This document shows, in pieces, positions 48,226 to 61,700 of a DNA stretch of 64,000 nucleotides; the first letter of the stretch is position 1; every line of letters begins with the position of its first letter. The translations under genes and the position numbers were made by a program. Origin of the DNA: Diploscapter coronatus (Eukaryota; Nematoda; Chromadorea; Rhabditida; Rhabditidae); the NCBI GenBank assembly GCA_964036155.1, contig OZ038423.1, positions 49,119,249 to 49,183,248 on the forward strand, read 5' to 3'. The notes under the pieces are model-generated. The model was not told where the DNA came from, did no database searches, and saw nothing but the letters and a program-made list of their open reading frames with translations.

Positions 48226-51200
48226 ATGCTTGGCTGGGATGCCTCCTGGCTGAGCATCGTTCTGGCCTCGTGCCTTGCCGTCGGGCAGGCACTCGAGGTC
48301 TACACCAATCATTTCCACGTGCACACAAAAGAGCCGGGCATTGAGAATGCTCACAAAATCGCCAAACGACATGGCTTCATCAACCGAGGACCCGTTCTAG
48401 GCTCTGACAAGGAGTTCCACTTCGTGCAGCCTGCCCTCTCCCATGCACGCACACGCCGATCAGTCGCCCATCACGCGAAATTGCACAAAGACGATGATGT
48501 GTGTATTTATTTTTGACATCTAATTTTGCATGTTTCTAACAAATATGCGATGAGAATACGCCTTCTTGGGCGATCTGTGAATACCTCATCATCGCTATGT
48601 TGTGACATCTCCGGCTGCGAGTACTTTCCTGCCACAAATGAGTACCCTTCTCCCAAAACAAGGAAAAGAAAGAAAAGGGAAGAAATGAATAGAGTTTGAG
48701 AGAAAAGTACTCACTCGTGGAAGGAAAATACTCGCCGCCAACATTTCCACGTTTACAATTTCCTTCAATAGCCAATTTCTCTAATCCAAGATAATGAAAT
48801 TCACTTCAGGTCCTCCACGTTGAACAGCTAACCGGGTACAGGCGATCAAAGAGAGGATACCGGTAAAATCAGGCGCAAATTTCGTTCTTCACTTTTCATT
48901 TTCAGACCCCTGGAAGAACGTCTCCAGACTCAACTCGACTTCTCTCCAGTCCAATCACCGACGGACCCCCTCTACAAATACCAGTGGTATCTGGTAAGAA
49001 GCTTTCATATATTGAAATCAAGAGTCACAAATTTACGAGTTACTAGAAGAAACTCTTTCAATGTTCTTTAGTTTCTTACGACAATCATAACTTATCTTCA
49101 AGTCCAATATTTTCGTGAAGTTTCTTTTTCGCATGCCCATATTGACTTCTTCTTAGAATATCATTGAACTTTCTAGCGGCTGGTTATTTTCATCTATCTT
49201 ATCAAGACATCTTGCGTTCAATTTTGGAGCAGAACAATTTCCTAATGGCTTCATCTATTCGTTTTCCTGCTGTTCGTTGCCATGTTTCAGCGGAGCATGA
49301 ATTGAAATAGGAAATCAGCCGCAGCCTCAGGCTTCAAGCAAGGAATGGAATGGAAAAGAGAAAAGAGCGTGTGGGAAAGGCGGAAATGTCTGCGAATCAA
49401 GAAAGAGCTTTCCAATATTTCACAAGTTCTTTATTTTCTGCTGTCCGAAAGTGAAGGCCCTCTTCCGTTCTGCTTTTCATAGGTTTCCAACAAATGTTGA
49501 CGAAATTCGATAAATTAACATTTGAATGAGTTTCAGTAAAAGATGCAGAAGATTATAGAAGATGAAATGGGGTTCATTTCGATCATTCTTAATCCTGTGA
49601 ATCCATAAATAGGGTGATGCTAGTCCAAAATCAGAAAACTTCCGATGTTGCGAATTTTTGTTCCGCTATTTCCTATCAAAACAGCGTCAACACATGCAAC
49701 TTGACTATCAATTTGCATCGGAGTGAATTTCCTTGTTCTTTTCTCCCTATATTTGTATTTTCCCGCTTATTTGGCAGTCAGCTCATTAGACGAATGCCTG
49801 GAGGCATGGAGGCACACTCAGCCGGCTCGCTCTCTCTTTCACATGAAGCTGTCGCATTTACTGAAAAGGGACGAATTAGTGAAAAAGAGATGGAGGGGAA
49901 TAGAGAAAGTGGATATGAGAGAGCCACGACCGCTGACGTCACCTCATCTGAATCTCCCTTTCCTTTACTCTCTGAGGGGCTCTTCTCATTTTAATAATCT
50001 CAAGGCGAAGATGTTTGCTTTCTTCCAAGAAAATACCACCCAATAAGTATAGATCATCCGTCACGCAGGATACGAATTAGTAATTTTTGAAAGATATTTT
50101 TGGACTAGAGTATCCGATTTACAAAATTATCGAAGAGATGATTAGAAGCAGCGTTGAGCGGAAAATGCGTCTTCAGATTTCGGAAATCAGAAATGGAAAT
50201 GGAAATGGAAAAGATATTTTTAAATTTCGGAAACAGAACTTCCGCCCAATACTGGTTAGAAGTTAATTTTTTTCTTCAGAAGAACACGGGTCAAGCTGGA
50301 GGCAAGGCCCGACTGGATCTGAACGTCGAGAAGGCCTGGGCCATGGGTTTCACTGGCAAGAACATTACTACGGCCATCATGGACGACGGAGTCGACTACA
50401 TGCACCCGGACATCAAGAACAACTTCAATGCCGATGCTTCGTACGATTTCTCGTCAAACGACCCATTCCCCTACCCCCGATATACTGATGACTGGTTCAA
50501 CTCGCACGGAACAAGGCATGAATAGTTGTGTTATAAACATGAATTTCTAATGCCAGGACAAAATAAGATCCATCTTCTATTTCTTGCCTCTGCCACAGGT
50601 TGATTCTAAAGAAGAGCTGAAATACTCGTGGGAAATTTTTTCCTCGATTTAGAAGAGCAGAGCGCTAGATTTTCAAAAGGCCAATTCGATGGCATCAAAA
50701 ATCTCTAAATGATATTTTGAAACCGGTTGATTTAGATGCGCCGGTGAGATCGTCGGTGCTCGAGACAACGGTGTCTGTGGAGTTGGAGTGGCTTATGATG
50801 GAAAAGTCGCCGGAATCCGTATGCTCGATCAGCCCTACATGACCGATCTGATTGAGGTAGACTTTTTGGAATGTTTTATTGGGAAAGCACATATTGATTG
50901 CAGGCCAACTCGATGGGTCACGAGCCGAACAAGATCCACATCTACTCTGCTTCCTGGGGACCAACTGACGACGGCAAGACCGTGGACGGACCTCGAAATG
51001 CCACCATGAGGGCTATCGTCAAGGGAGTCAACGAGGTAAGAAGACGATTGGAAGAAAATAATTTCTTTGACTGTTGTAGGGCCGAAATGGACTTGGGTCG
51101 ATCTTCGTTTGGGCTTCTGGCGATGGCGGTGAGGATGACGACTGCAACTGCGACGGATACGCAGCTTCAATGTGGACCATTTCCATCAACTCGGCCATCA

Positions 51201-52729
51201 ACAACGGAGAGAACGCCCACTACGACGAGTCATGCTCCTCCACTCTGGCATCGACCTTCTCGAACGGTGGCCGAAACCCGGAAACCGGCGTCGCAACGAC
51301 CGACCTCTATGGACGCTGCACTCGATCTCATTCCGGAACCTCAGCCGCTGCTCCTGAAGCTGCTGGTGTCTTCGCTCTGGCTCTTGAGGCAAACCCGCAA
51401 CTCACTTGGCGCGATCTCCAGCACTTGACCGTCCTCACTTCGACTCGAAATTCCCTCTTCGACGGACGCTGCCGTGACTTGCCTGAGCTCGGACTAGCCA
51501 TCCCTGATAACCACAAAACGACCTCTGGCAACTGCACTCACTTCGAATGGCAGATGAACGGCGTTGGTCTCGAATACAACCATCTGTTCGGATTCGGCGT
51601 ACTCGACGCTGCTGAGATTGTATAACTAAAACAAAATGAGCAAATTTCCAAATGTATTCTTCAGGTGATGATGTCCTTGGTCTGGAAGACGGTCCCTCCT
51701 CGCTACCACTGCTCTGCTGGAGCCATCGACACACCATAGTAGGAAAACTGCTCTTATCGAGAAGAGAGGACATGTTCAAAAAGCAACAAATTTAGTGAGA
51801 TCCCTGCCGACGGTAATTTGATCCTGGAACTGAACACTGATGCATGCGTCGGAACTGCCACTGAAGTTCGCTATCTCGAGCACGTGCAAGCCGTCGTGTC
51901 ATTTAACTCGACCCGACGAGGAGACACCACTCTCTATCTCGTCTCTCCCATGGGCACTCGGTACTAGCTTTTGATAAATCTAGAAATCGATTTTTTGGAA
52001 AGCCATCCTCCGCCCATTTGAAAATAAGAGTTACGAAATGGTGAACCTTCAGATGAATGGTGGATAAACTGAACGTTTTCCCAGAGATTTTCTAAATCTA
52101 ATTTATCTAAATTTTAGATCAATGATTCTGTCTCGACGACCAAAGGACGACGACGGCAAGGATGGATTCACGAACTGGCCATTCATGACAACTCACACTT
52201 GGGGAGAGAATCCGACTGGCAAATGGAGACTCATCGTTAGATTCCAGGTGCATTTCTAGCAAGTTTCATTTTGCTCTTCCGCGACACTAGAATCAGTTGC
52301 CGGCCAGAAGCTTCATTTCCAGTTCCGATACCGATATCGGTATCGGATCTCAGAAAAATCTAACTTCTGATTTCGATTCCGGTTCTGGACTCTTTCAAAA
52401 ATAAGCTACGGCCGATTCTTGATTAAGTTGATTAGATTTTGTTTTTTCACCCGTGATGTGATTTTGCTCAACTTTTGAAGATTGATATCAGCGGTTATCA
52501 TAGCGCAGCCTCTTTCTTCAATTCTTGTCCATTCAAAATATCATCAACAGCAGCAATTTATCGTTTCGTTCTTCAGGGTCCTGGTGAGCACCGAGGAACA
52601 CTGAAGAAGTTCTCTCTGATGTTGCACGGCACGAAGGAGCCACCGTATGCAGGCATTGAGCCGCTGATGGGCCACGTCAACTCGAAGCTCGAAGTTGTGC
52701 AGACTGCACACAAGCGACTCGCACCATAA
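48226..52729 (+). CDS. egl-3: Proprotein convertase 2 (neuroendocrine subtilase)
   Basis: Eleven exons encode 654 aa, close to the family length: 48226-48498, 48810-48862, 48906-48993, 50280-50515, 50736-50856, 50904-51035, 51080-51619, 51665-51738, 51796-51960, 52118-52247, 52577-52729. Signal peptide MLGWDASWLSIVLASCLAVG, prodomain ending at RSKR (about 103-106), then a kexin-type catalytic domain: Asp in IMDDGVD (about 173), His in NSHGTRCAGEI (214), Ser in HSGTSAAAPEAAG (389). The oxyanion position reads SGDGG (Asp 316), the hallmark that separates PC2 from furin/PC1, which have Asn. A P domain follows. PC2 cleaves neuropeptide precursors at dibasic sites in dense-core vesicles and needs the 7B2 chaperone. 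The intron after 50515 uses a GC donor. AATAAA at 52757. Confidence 0.97.
48613..48741. repeat. Foldback in egl-3 intron 1
   Basis: Left arm 48613-48656 (GGCTGCGAGTACTTTCCTGC) and right arm 48694-48741 are imperfect complements over about 40 bp. It is another miniature foldback inside an intron. Confidence 0.65.
52324..52347. repeat. 24-bp perfect palindrome in egl-3 intron 10
   Basis: The 24 bases centred on CCGATATCGG (52331-52340) equal their own reverse complement. The surrounding 100 bp repeats ATCGG/CCGAT-like motifs. Confidence 0.9.
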
Positions 52730-52762
52730 GCCATGAACACCAGCCAACCAACAAACAATAAA

Positions 52763-55700
52763 CAATCAATCGACTATTCTTCGGTGCATTTTAACATCTG
52801 TCCTCATTTTTTTGTTCTAATTTGTGTAAAATCTTTATTTATTTTCTGTACGTTGTTGGACGCTTTTCGGGTTCCTAACGAAAAAAACATCCATCTTTTT
52901 TCCGGCGAATTTTAACATCAACATCTTGTAAAATCTCATTTGTGTGCGAACCTACCGGTGATCAAAAGAATTCTATAACAAGATCTCTATTTTAAGTTTC
53001 GATTTGTATTTTGTAAATTTCCATAATTTTTATTCGATCTCCTCTCTACTCACAATATCATCAGTTTTCATTCATTCGTTTAGATATGATTTTTGCTTTG
53101 ATTGTAGAGAATTTACAGAGTGTGACGAGAGCATTTGGATAAATGTAAATTGTGTTGTAAATTTGACATTTGAAGATGCAAAAATCGAGGGGCGGGGCTG
53201 ACTGATATCCAACTTCCACTGCATTATATTTCACTCGTTTCAATTCCAATGAGATACCGCTTTAATAAATGGCTGCATGTTGTTAAATTAGACTGACGAT
53301 GAACGATTCGCTTGATTCCCATAAAATGCCATGAAATAATACAGATCCAACTTCATGATACTGGTTTCACAGTATGTTGAATACCATCAGGAAATTTCCT
53401 ATCTAACGCAGAAAAAATCCTACCCTAAACGGGTCATCATATCGCCAGATCTAGGCTTGGACGCACAGACACAAACTTGAGAAAAATACTAATTCTTTAT
53501 TTATTGTCTCGACAAGAAGATTCCGTAGCCGAAAAATTTCGCTTTATCACGAGTTTTGGTCGAAACTTTGATAAGGAACTATTATTTCAATTGCCTATGA
53601 TAGTGAGGTCATAATAATTAATAAAATTAAACATTTTCGAAAGGATCACAGAAATTCTTATTTTCCAACCGGCGATGCTACTTTTACGACAGAAATGCGC
53701 ATTGCTCTTCCTTTCCTCGAAAATTTATTCGTCCATTTTAGCGCACTAGTGCAAATTTTCAAGCCTTCCTTATTGCTATTTGACACTGCTGTGATAGCTA
53801 ATAATCTTCTCTAAAAGTTTGTGACAAATGTGCTCATTTCAGAAGTTGTGCAATGCGCCAATTCCCATTTACACGGATTGGGGAATCTTCTCGAAACAAG
53901 AGATAGTAGGTTCATGCAATAAAAGTTATTTCAGTGAGTGCAAAAGTCGTTGAGAATTCAGGCTTTTCTTGTATTTCTGTTTACAGTTCGAAAGTGTTTT
54001 TATCAGTGTGAAGTGGTTGTCAAACTGATGCGTGTCTATTCTCGCATGTTATTGTTTTGCGATTCTAAATCGGTATATGTGCTTATCACTCATTTGTATT
54101 CTTATTTTGTCACCGTTGTAGTGTCTTTAAGACTAGTTTTTCTATGTCAACTTTGCTCCTGCTGTGGGGTGCTTCTCTTTACTTTTCATAAGTGTGATTA
54201 CATGGGATTGCACGCATTTCAGTTGACTTGTAATAATAATCAAGAAAGTCAACATCCAGTTTGCTTCGTTTTTTTCTGCAGAAGCCCGAGGGAACCAATT
54301 CTCGAGTGTGACGCGGCTCGACAAAGCAATCTACTGCCTGTCTTCCTGCTGTTTATTCCTGGTAATTCCGCCCTTTTTTATAACTCTTTCAACACTTTGT
54401 GTGTTCTCACTACAAACAGCTTATCATCATTCGTGAACAGTCGTCAATCGTATCGTCGAGAAGGTAGACTAATTTTATTTTGAAGCTTATTTTTAGACTG
54501 CCAAGTCTCACGTCTACATTTTCTTCATTGCTGAATTTAGTCGTTCAAATCTCAACGGTTTCCTTTCTTGCAGACACTATCACAATTCTTAAATCGGCAT
54601 GACTACTTCGCTTTGTGCATCGTACCGTTTTCCAATAACATTTGAAAATTCAAAGGATCGTGATGGACTTGTGGTGAAGCGCACGCAAATTTCTACTTTT
54701 TCTTCTGCGAAACATCTCCTTCATAAAATTTATGATTTCACCATTATTTCCATTGTAACTCAATAGCACCGGTAGATCTTCCGTTCTCCTCCCCCCCTGA
54801 CTCATATGAATCTCAACAAGAATAATAGAGAGACTGTGAGCAAACCCATGTTATGTCGTTCACTGCGTAATAGGAAGTTACAAAACTCTTCCCGTAAATT
54901 TTCGTTTACAATCAACCAATTAGTTCTTTGTATTAGAAAAGGTCTTCTCAGCGATTAGAGTCGGAGTTTCTCATTCGTTTTGGATGTTTTTCCTCTGACC
55001 TGTCCACTCTCCCTTTCTCCGTCCGTTTACGTATTTGTCTTGCTCCGTTCCCTTCCCCATTTCTTTCAGTCTCCTTCCATCTTCTCGTTCGTATACATTT
55101 CCCTAGTTTCTCGTTTATAGTCGATTTTCAAATCTCCCTATCCCAATACTTTTACAAATGCCTTCAAGTGTACTAGATTTTGCGTCGCTAGAGATTTCGA
55201 AGGATAGACAATGTCTGACCCTAAACAAGGGTCGAGTTTCTTTGTTTTCTTTAATATAATACAACAAAACAAAGATGATATATTTCCGTCGCAGCTCTAC
55301 AAAACGAATGTTTCTTTTGAGGTTGGACATTTCATCAACGAATTTTGTCATCCGATCAAAATGTCAGTGAGTTCAATTCAAAGAATCGCAGATCGATTTA
55401 CCCCCGAACTAGTTTCCTTTCGTCCAAAAATGTTCTTCCAATTTATCACGTAGCGCTAATTTCCTACATCCTTGGTTTGGCATAATTTGTACTAGTCTAT
55501 TCCTTCACCCTCCTTCCGATTCACAGTTTACAGCTCTCTGTCTGCGTCTTTACAGCTCCTCTTTGCATAATTCCCTCTCCTTCCCCTGCCTGCCAGCGGC
55601 GGCGGCGGTCCTCTTTCATTTCCCTTCCAAAGCAGCACTGATTCGCTTTTGTAAGCGCGTTGCGCTGCGGGTGCAATATCCTGAAACATATGGGATGGAC

Positions 55701-58700
55701 CAGACCGACGAGGGACTGGGTGAAATGTGAAGGTTGACAGAAATCGACACAGATGAAATGAGTCATCTCGGAGGGAGCATAGAGCAGAGATGCAGATATG
55801 AATAGGAATAGATACAAGTTGGCAAACGAATAGGGAGAATCATTTGGATTCGTTCTTTCGTTCGCTCGCGCTGGTTCGCGCAGTGCTTTGCTTTGCTTTG
55901 CGCGCCATTACTCTCTACAAGGTCCATCCGCTGAACACAATTCTGGTCTCTTTTCCATCTCTTCATTTCCAATCATCTTTCGTCCATGTCGTATTCGTAT
56001 TCAGCATGCTGTATATGCAGGAGAATTCAGCGTTCTCCTTTTCCTCGTTCCTCAATTGAGGTCAGATATCCACAGATTTCGTCGCATTCCAATGCAAAAT
56101 GGAGAAATCGCAGAACACATATCGTCTCTTTATTCCCCTCAGTTTTTATGCCAAACTTTCTCCGGAATCAGACTTGCACAATACCAATCTGTCTTTGAGC
56201 CCTTCCAGCGCTTGTTGTCTAATCCGAAAATTGTTCAGAATTTCTTCAGCATTAGTTTAGGAGAGTGCTAGGTATCCACTCGAGGAAATTATAACCAGAA
56301 TCAAAGAAACTGATCATAAAATACATCATGCCTGGTCCTAGAATTTTATCTTGCTTCTGTAAAATTTCTCGATTTCGACAACATTTGTCTTCGTTTTGAT
56401 TGGTAGCTTTTCGGTGCTACTCCGTGTGGTGGTCGAGTGAGCAGGACAATGGGCGAGTAATTGATGACTTTTCGCCCCAAACGTTCCGATTTGCACTTTA
56501 TCAAGGGCATTTCAGGGGATTTCAATCTTTTTCATCGGGGTTCTTTATCGCTTCAATTCATTTATCCTCCCATCGAATGTCCTGACTCGTGTTAATTTTT
56601 CTTTCTCTCCTCTCTTTTTCTGTCTCTTGTTCTCCTCTGCTCTCTAAGCCTGCTCAATTCGCCTCTGGTCACACTGACCTCCCTTATGGACAACAAGAGT
56701 AAGAGGGTATGGGGAATGAAGAGAGACAGGGAAAAAAGCCCAACTGCAGACAGATTTTGGCGTAGGCCATTCGATGTTCCCTTCCTTCCTTCCATTCTTT
56801 ATTTTCCCTACTTTAGTCAGTCTATTCATTACTTTCAATTGATTTTTTTTTGCATATTTGTTCTCGTTTACATGCTAATTTTACATAGTTTTATTTTTCT
56901 TCGATCGTATTGATCTGCCGAGCTTTTTCCATCCAGAGATTGCCCGGATGCATTTTTCTACCACCTCAAGGATGCACCTTATCTCTGATATCTGATCTGG
57001 CCCTTTATCTTTGCACTTACTCTCGCATTATAGTAAGAAATATTCTGTCTAGTTTTGCGTTTTATTCTGCTTTCATTGTCAACCTTTCTATGCTCTGCTC
57101 CTACCTAACCAACATGTTGACCATACTAGTCTAGATTATCTGCAAATCAAATTGGCTAAGAGGAGTACCAAGAAGCGAAAATTCACGCCTTTTTTCATGT
57201 TATGCGTCCTAAATTCAATCTTATCCTATCATTTTTGGACTAGATCACAAAGATTCAAGTTGAACTTCATGGAATTTTAATTTTAATTCATCTACCCTGT
57301 GTCATAGCTTATTCTAGTTCAACGTTACCATCACAAATCTAGGCAATCTGTTTCCCACCCACCCAATGGGTTGTCTATTTTGCGACTGGCAACGACCACC
57401 ACAATCCTCTTATACTGCAAGCTGCCCAATGATGCTGAGATTTACCCTCTCATGGCAGAAAAAGATGCAGATTGCGAGAGAAATATCACGAAGAAATGAT
57501 AGACGCGGAGAACATGCGCGCTGGAATGCGTAAGAAATGGAGAATGGTGAATGGAGAAATGAAAGATGAAGCAGACGCAAACTGGATGACTGGTGGATGA
57601 TACGATGCGGCGAGAGAGCGAGGACAATTGAGAGGGACGAAGTGTAAAAGGCTGTGGGAAAGAGAAATGAAGCTGAGAAGCCAGTAGCCAATTATGCCAT
57701 TGCATTTTCGCGCTCAAGGATTTACTAAATCTTGCGATTTCTGAAACTTTTCCGTCTAGTCTATTCTCTGAAGGGTCATTATTCTTCATTTCTAATCGAA
57801 ACCCAAAGAATTGCCGTGACTCCAGAGGAAAATGACCAATTTTCTAATCAGTAGCAACTTCTCATCTATTCATAAAGATCAACTTTTCTGCAGAAAATTT
57901 GAAAAGTGATGATCCGTCGAAAGTTTATCATCTTGATATCGACTTTGTCTAAATCTTTGATACAAAAATCTCGTTTCCTACCCATTCCGATCGATACTTG
58001 CATTTCCATCTTCCCGACTTTTTCCTCTAATCCACACATTTAGCATTGCGCGTTTCACTTCTCGTGAGAACCGTTGCATTTCGAGTCAAATCGATCTTCG
58101 CGATTAGCCTTTTCCTCCTCTGCGTGTCGATGCTTACCTTTTCCTTGCACCTTATCGGCTTGTATTCACAGTTTGCGGCTTTCTCAACACGGTTTCGGAA
58201 ATAAAATGGGCTTGAATTAACGAAATTACTTTGTACATTTATTTTCGCTCTCGAAAAGTTACATTTCAATCCTATTCTTTTGCAACTTTATATTCTGCAC
58301 CTCTCATAAATATTCTCTTTACCAACACTTCTCGAACCGTTTGCTTGCTACTCGAGAACCGCGAGAAACCGTTTGATGAGCGCAAAAAGTCGAGGGTTTT
58401 GGAGATTTTCTTGGGAGAGTAGAAAATTTTGAGGTCAGACGCAGTTTCTGCTTTGTTCTGGAAGTTGATTATTTTGGATAATCTTTCGATTTTTCATCAG
58501 AAAGTTTCTTCGACTGGATGAAAATTAAATAATTGCGAAATTCTTTGAAAATATATCCTTGATCTATCATATGATCGTTCTGATGATAGCCTTTGGTTAA
58601 GAGGGCTGTAGGAGGGTTGTTAGGTAGAAAAACTCGAGTATCTCAAGACTCAAGCGGATGCGCGTAGAGCTAGAAGTCGTTGATTGCTTTAGAGACGAGA

Positions 58701-61700
58701 TTTGTATCTGATTGCCCCAGTTCCTTTCAACCAAATAACCTGTGCGCCTCCATGAACTAGAAAATAGTGTGGTTTCCTGTAATTTACCGAAAATTGTATA
58801 CTTTTATACTATTTTATGTTTCTTTTTTTTATCTTCATCAGATACTGAAAGATTTTCGTTGCCGGAAAGAACATGTTTAAAATTTTAATTTGTCTGTAGC
58901 CCCAATCATTCCAATCGATAATGGTGGTTTTCAAAATTGTTTCATCCAAACATATGATTGCGGTTGAATGGTTGAGTCGAATCCATCATTCGTTTTCATT
59001 TTTCCCTTTGAACTTTCCGATGTCCAAACAATGCAAAACAGAAACCGAGCAATTAGGGAATTTCGAACAAAATCATTGATTTTTACGATTTGTCTTCAAA
59101 AAATTTCTGGTAGGTTCCCACCAAAAGTAATCATTTGTTCTCATCGCGCACCTCTCCTAACGATTTTACAATTTACAGCTATTTTTCGTCGAGTAGCCCC
59201 TTTTGATCAGATAAGACTACTCATTATTTTGAAAGAGATTTTCAGATAGGCACTTTTTGAGTACCACCGCTGAATTTTGATGAAAAACGACATTTTGTGA
59301 AGTTTTAGGATTTCAAAATTGAGTTTCCATCGATTGGTTTTATTTTATTGCCGCACACGGCATTTGTTTCAAATGCGAATAAAAAAGTGCATGAAGCCAT
59401 AAAACCGAGGTAAGTGCAGCCAGTTCAACATTGCGATTTTGTCTATTTTCCACTGTCTGAATTGGGGTGCTCTTGCCGTTTTTCGGATCATTTTCAGTTT
59501 GAGTTGTGCCCCACTGACTCATTTCGGCACCGTCTGATTGTTTGCCTTTTGACTGATAAAAATGATAAAATCTTCGAATCGCGTATTGTACATTTCGAGC
59601 TTTTGGTTCGAAATTCTTCAAATTCTTGGCATTCGCTTTTTCCGACATTTTTGCAGACAGCTAATTTTATCAATTTCGCCATCCACCTTCGAGGAAGAGC
59701 TCGAGTGGCCTCTCAACTTTTGATTATTTGAGTAATGTCGCGGATTTCAATGCTGTTTCTCGAATTTAGCCCCATCTCTTAACTTTGACATTTCATTATG
59801 TCACTTCTCTGCCCTCTCAAGTCCAAAATGCGAGCAAACCGATGAAGGAAAAAATCTAATTTCTGCCGAATTTTACGGAAAACGGCGAATATTTATTCAA
59901 TAATGACAAAAATGGGGTAAAATCAGTGTGAATAGTTTGAGAAACAATAACAAGTGCACGACTGTTTTCTCCTCATTTTCCTGCTAATTTCATATAAATT
60001 CGCCAATTTATACTATTTTATCATCTCCTCATCAGATTTGTCGTTTTGTTTGAGCTTCCCTACAACTCTGCGGGTTGCGCATTTTCTCTCATTTTTTCCC
60101 TGCTACATTTTGCTTCTGATTCCCTATTTTCCTTTGCCACTCGAGGGATCAGTCGACAGGAATAAGTTTTTTTTTTCTGCTGTACGCCTATTTGCGTATT
60201 TATATTTGATCATCACATGCAGAAACACGCTTTTTTCTCATCTCATTGCATTTGTCCCTCGACTAGATCATATCCTGGACTTTTGCCTGATGCATGATAC
60301 GGAAAGAAGACCATCAAGGTTCTTCATCCACTTGAGAGATGTTTTAAAATCATCTCCGAATAACTCCTAAAGTATCCTAGATCATTTTTTGCTGAGAAAC
60401 TCTTATTTTCTAAAATTATCCTGATTTTTTCCCCGAAGAATCGCACTTCTTCAAAGTTGCCCAGAAAAATACATAAATTTGAAACATTTCAGAACCCAGC
60501 GACCTAAGCGATCACTGAAAGTCGAAAATCTCTTCCCTGAAAGGACGAGAGAAGTCACGAATCTGTAGTAAATTGCCGAAATCCCCCAGACATTTCGATT
60601 TGCTGCCCCAGCCACCGATCGAACAGCTATATTTGACACGGTTGGGTGCGCACGCATTCGAAGCAAAATAATAGAGAAGGTAAATCCTATTCCCTTAGAA
60701 AAAGTGATCAAGGGCATCTTTTCCGGGTATGTCAAATTTTCGTTCACCCCAAAACCGATAAGATTTTGAGCATGGGAAACTCGTGCTACTAACAAAAGTG
60801 AAGTGCCCAATGTTGTGAGAAAAATTATCGAACGACCATCAGGAAGATTCATTTTTCTTGAAAATGTTCTTTCCCTTCAGAAGATGCCAATTTTCAGGCC
60901 ACAACGACAGTAGATGAATTTCGACCAGAAGCTCAACTCAATTTGAGCCGAATCTGAACGCTTCTTTTTCTGAACAACGAACGAAGTCTTCCTTTGGTCA
61001 TAGAAAATCTTGTGACTCGGTACGATATTTTCCACTTCTTCCATTTTACGATATTTACCTCTAAAAATCTACCCGAACTCCCAGTTTTTTCACGTTATTA
61101 GGCCGAACCGAGATTAGCTCTATCATAAAAATCGAGTTTTACTATTTTTACCTATAAAGCGTCCAATGCACAGGTTTTTCACCTTACGAACATGCTATTC
61201 TCTTCTTCCCTAATCTCTTCTATTTTCGCTGATTTTAAGCCAATTTTGGGAAAGTACTTGACCGTTCGATCAGTCAAAAACAAGGACAAACTTCCTCTTT
61301 TAGAAAATCCGCGCATGATTCCTTCTCTCTCTAGAAAGTCCGTGCTATTTCGCTTGTCTGGGGGTTTGTAGAAATAGAGACATCATCTTGAGTTTGGAGT
61401 GGATGTGTGCAGTGAAAAGCTAAAAACAACCGTAACAGTTGTATTTTTTTCAATTACGATGATTTTGGAAGTTCATGATTAAAACATCAGGATCAATACT
61501 GTTCTTAGATTTATACTTTTTGAAAAATCGACAAAAACTCTGAACCTTTATGTTATTTATTAGGGCGGAAATTCGAAAATTTCCCGAAATTTCGGATAAG
61601 ATATCCCTCTAAGATGCAGCTTTGATTATGATTTATTAGTTAGGAGTAGAAATGTTCTCGTTCGGGGTTGTATCCGCTGATTTTTTACACTCGTCCACCC

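Noticed and set aside
53938..54483. 181-codon open frame, plus strand
   Set aside because: It lies in a T-rich segment where stop codons are rare on this strand, and the translation is cysteine- and phenylalanine-rich with no domain, signal or splice context.
57640..57665. GCCTTTTAC on the minus strand as a U5 snRNA loop
   Set aside because: The bases flanking the loop do not match U5 and no Sm site follows.
60451..60852. 133-codon minus-strand frame with a signal-peptide-like start (ending VSHAQN)
   Set aside because: Attractive start, but the remainder has no recognisable domain and no supporting promoter or exon context.
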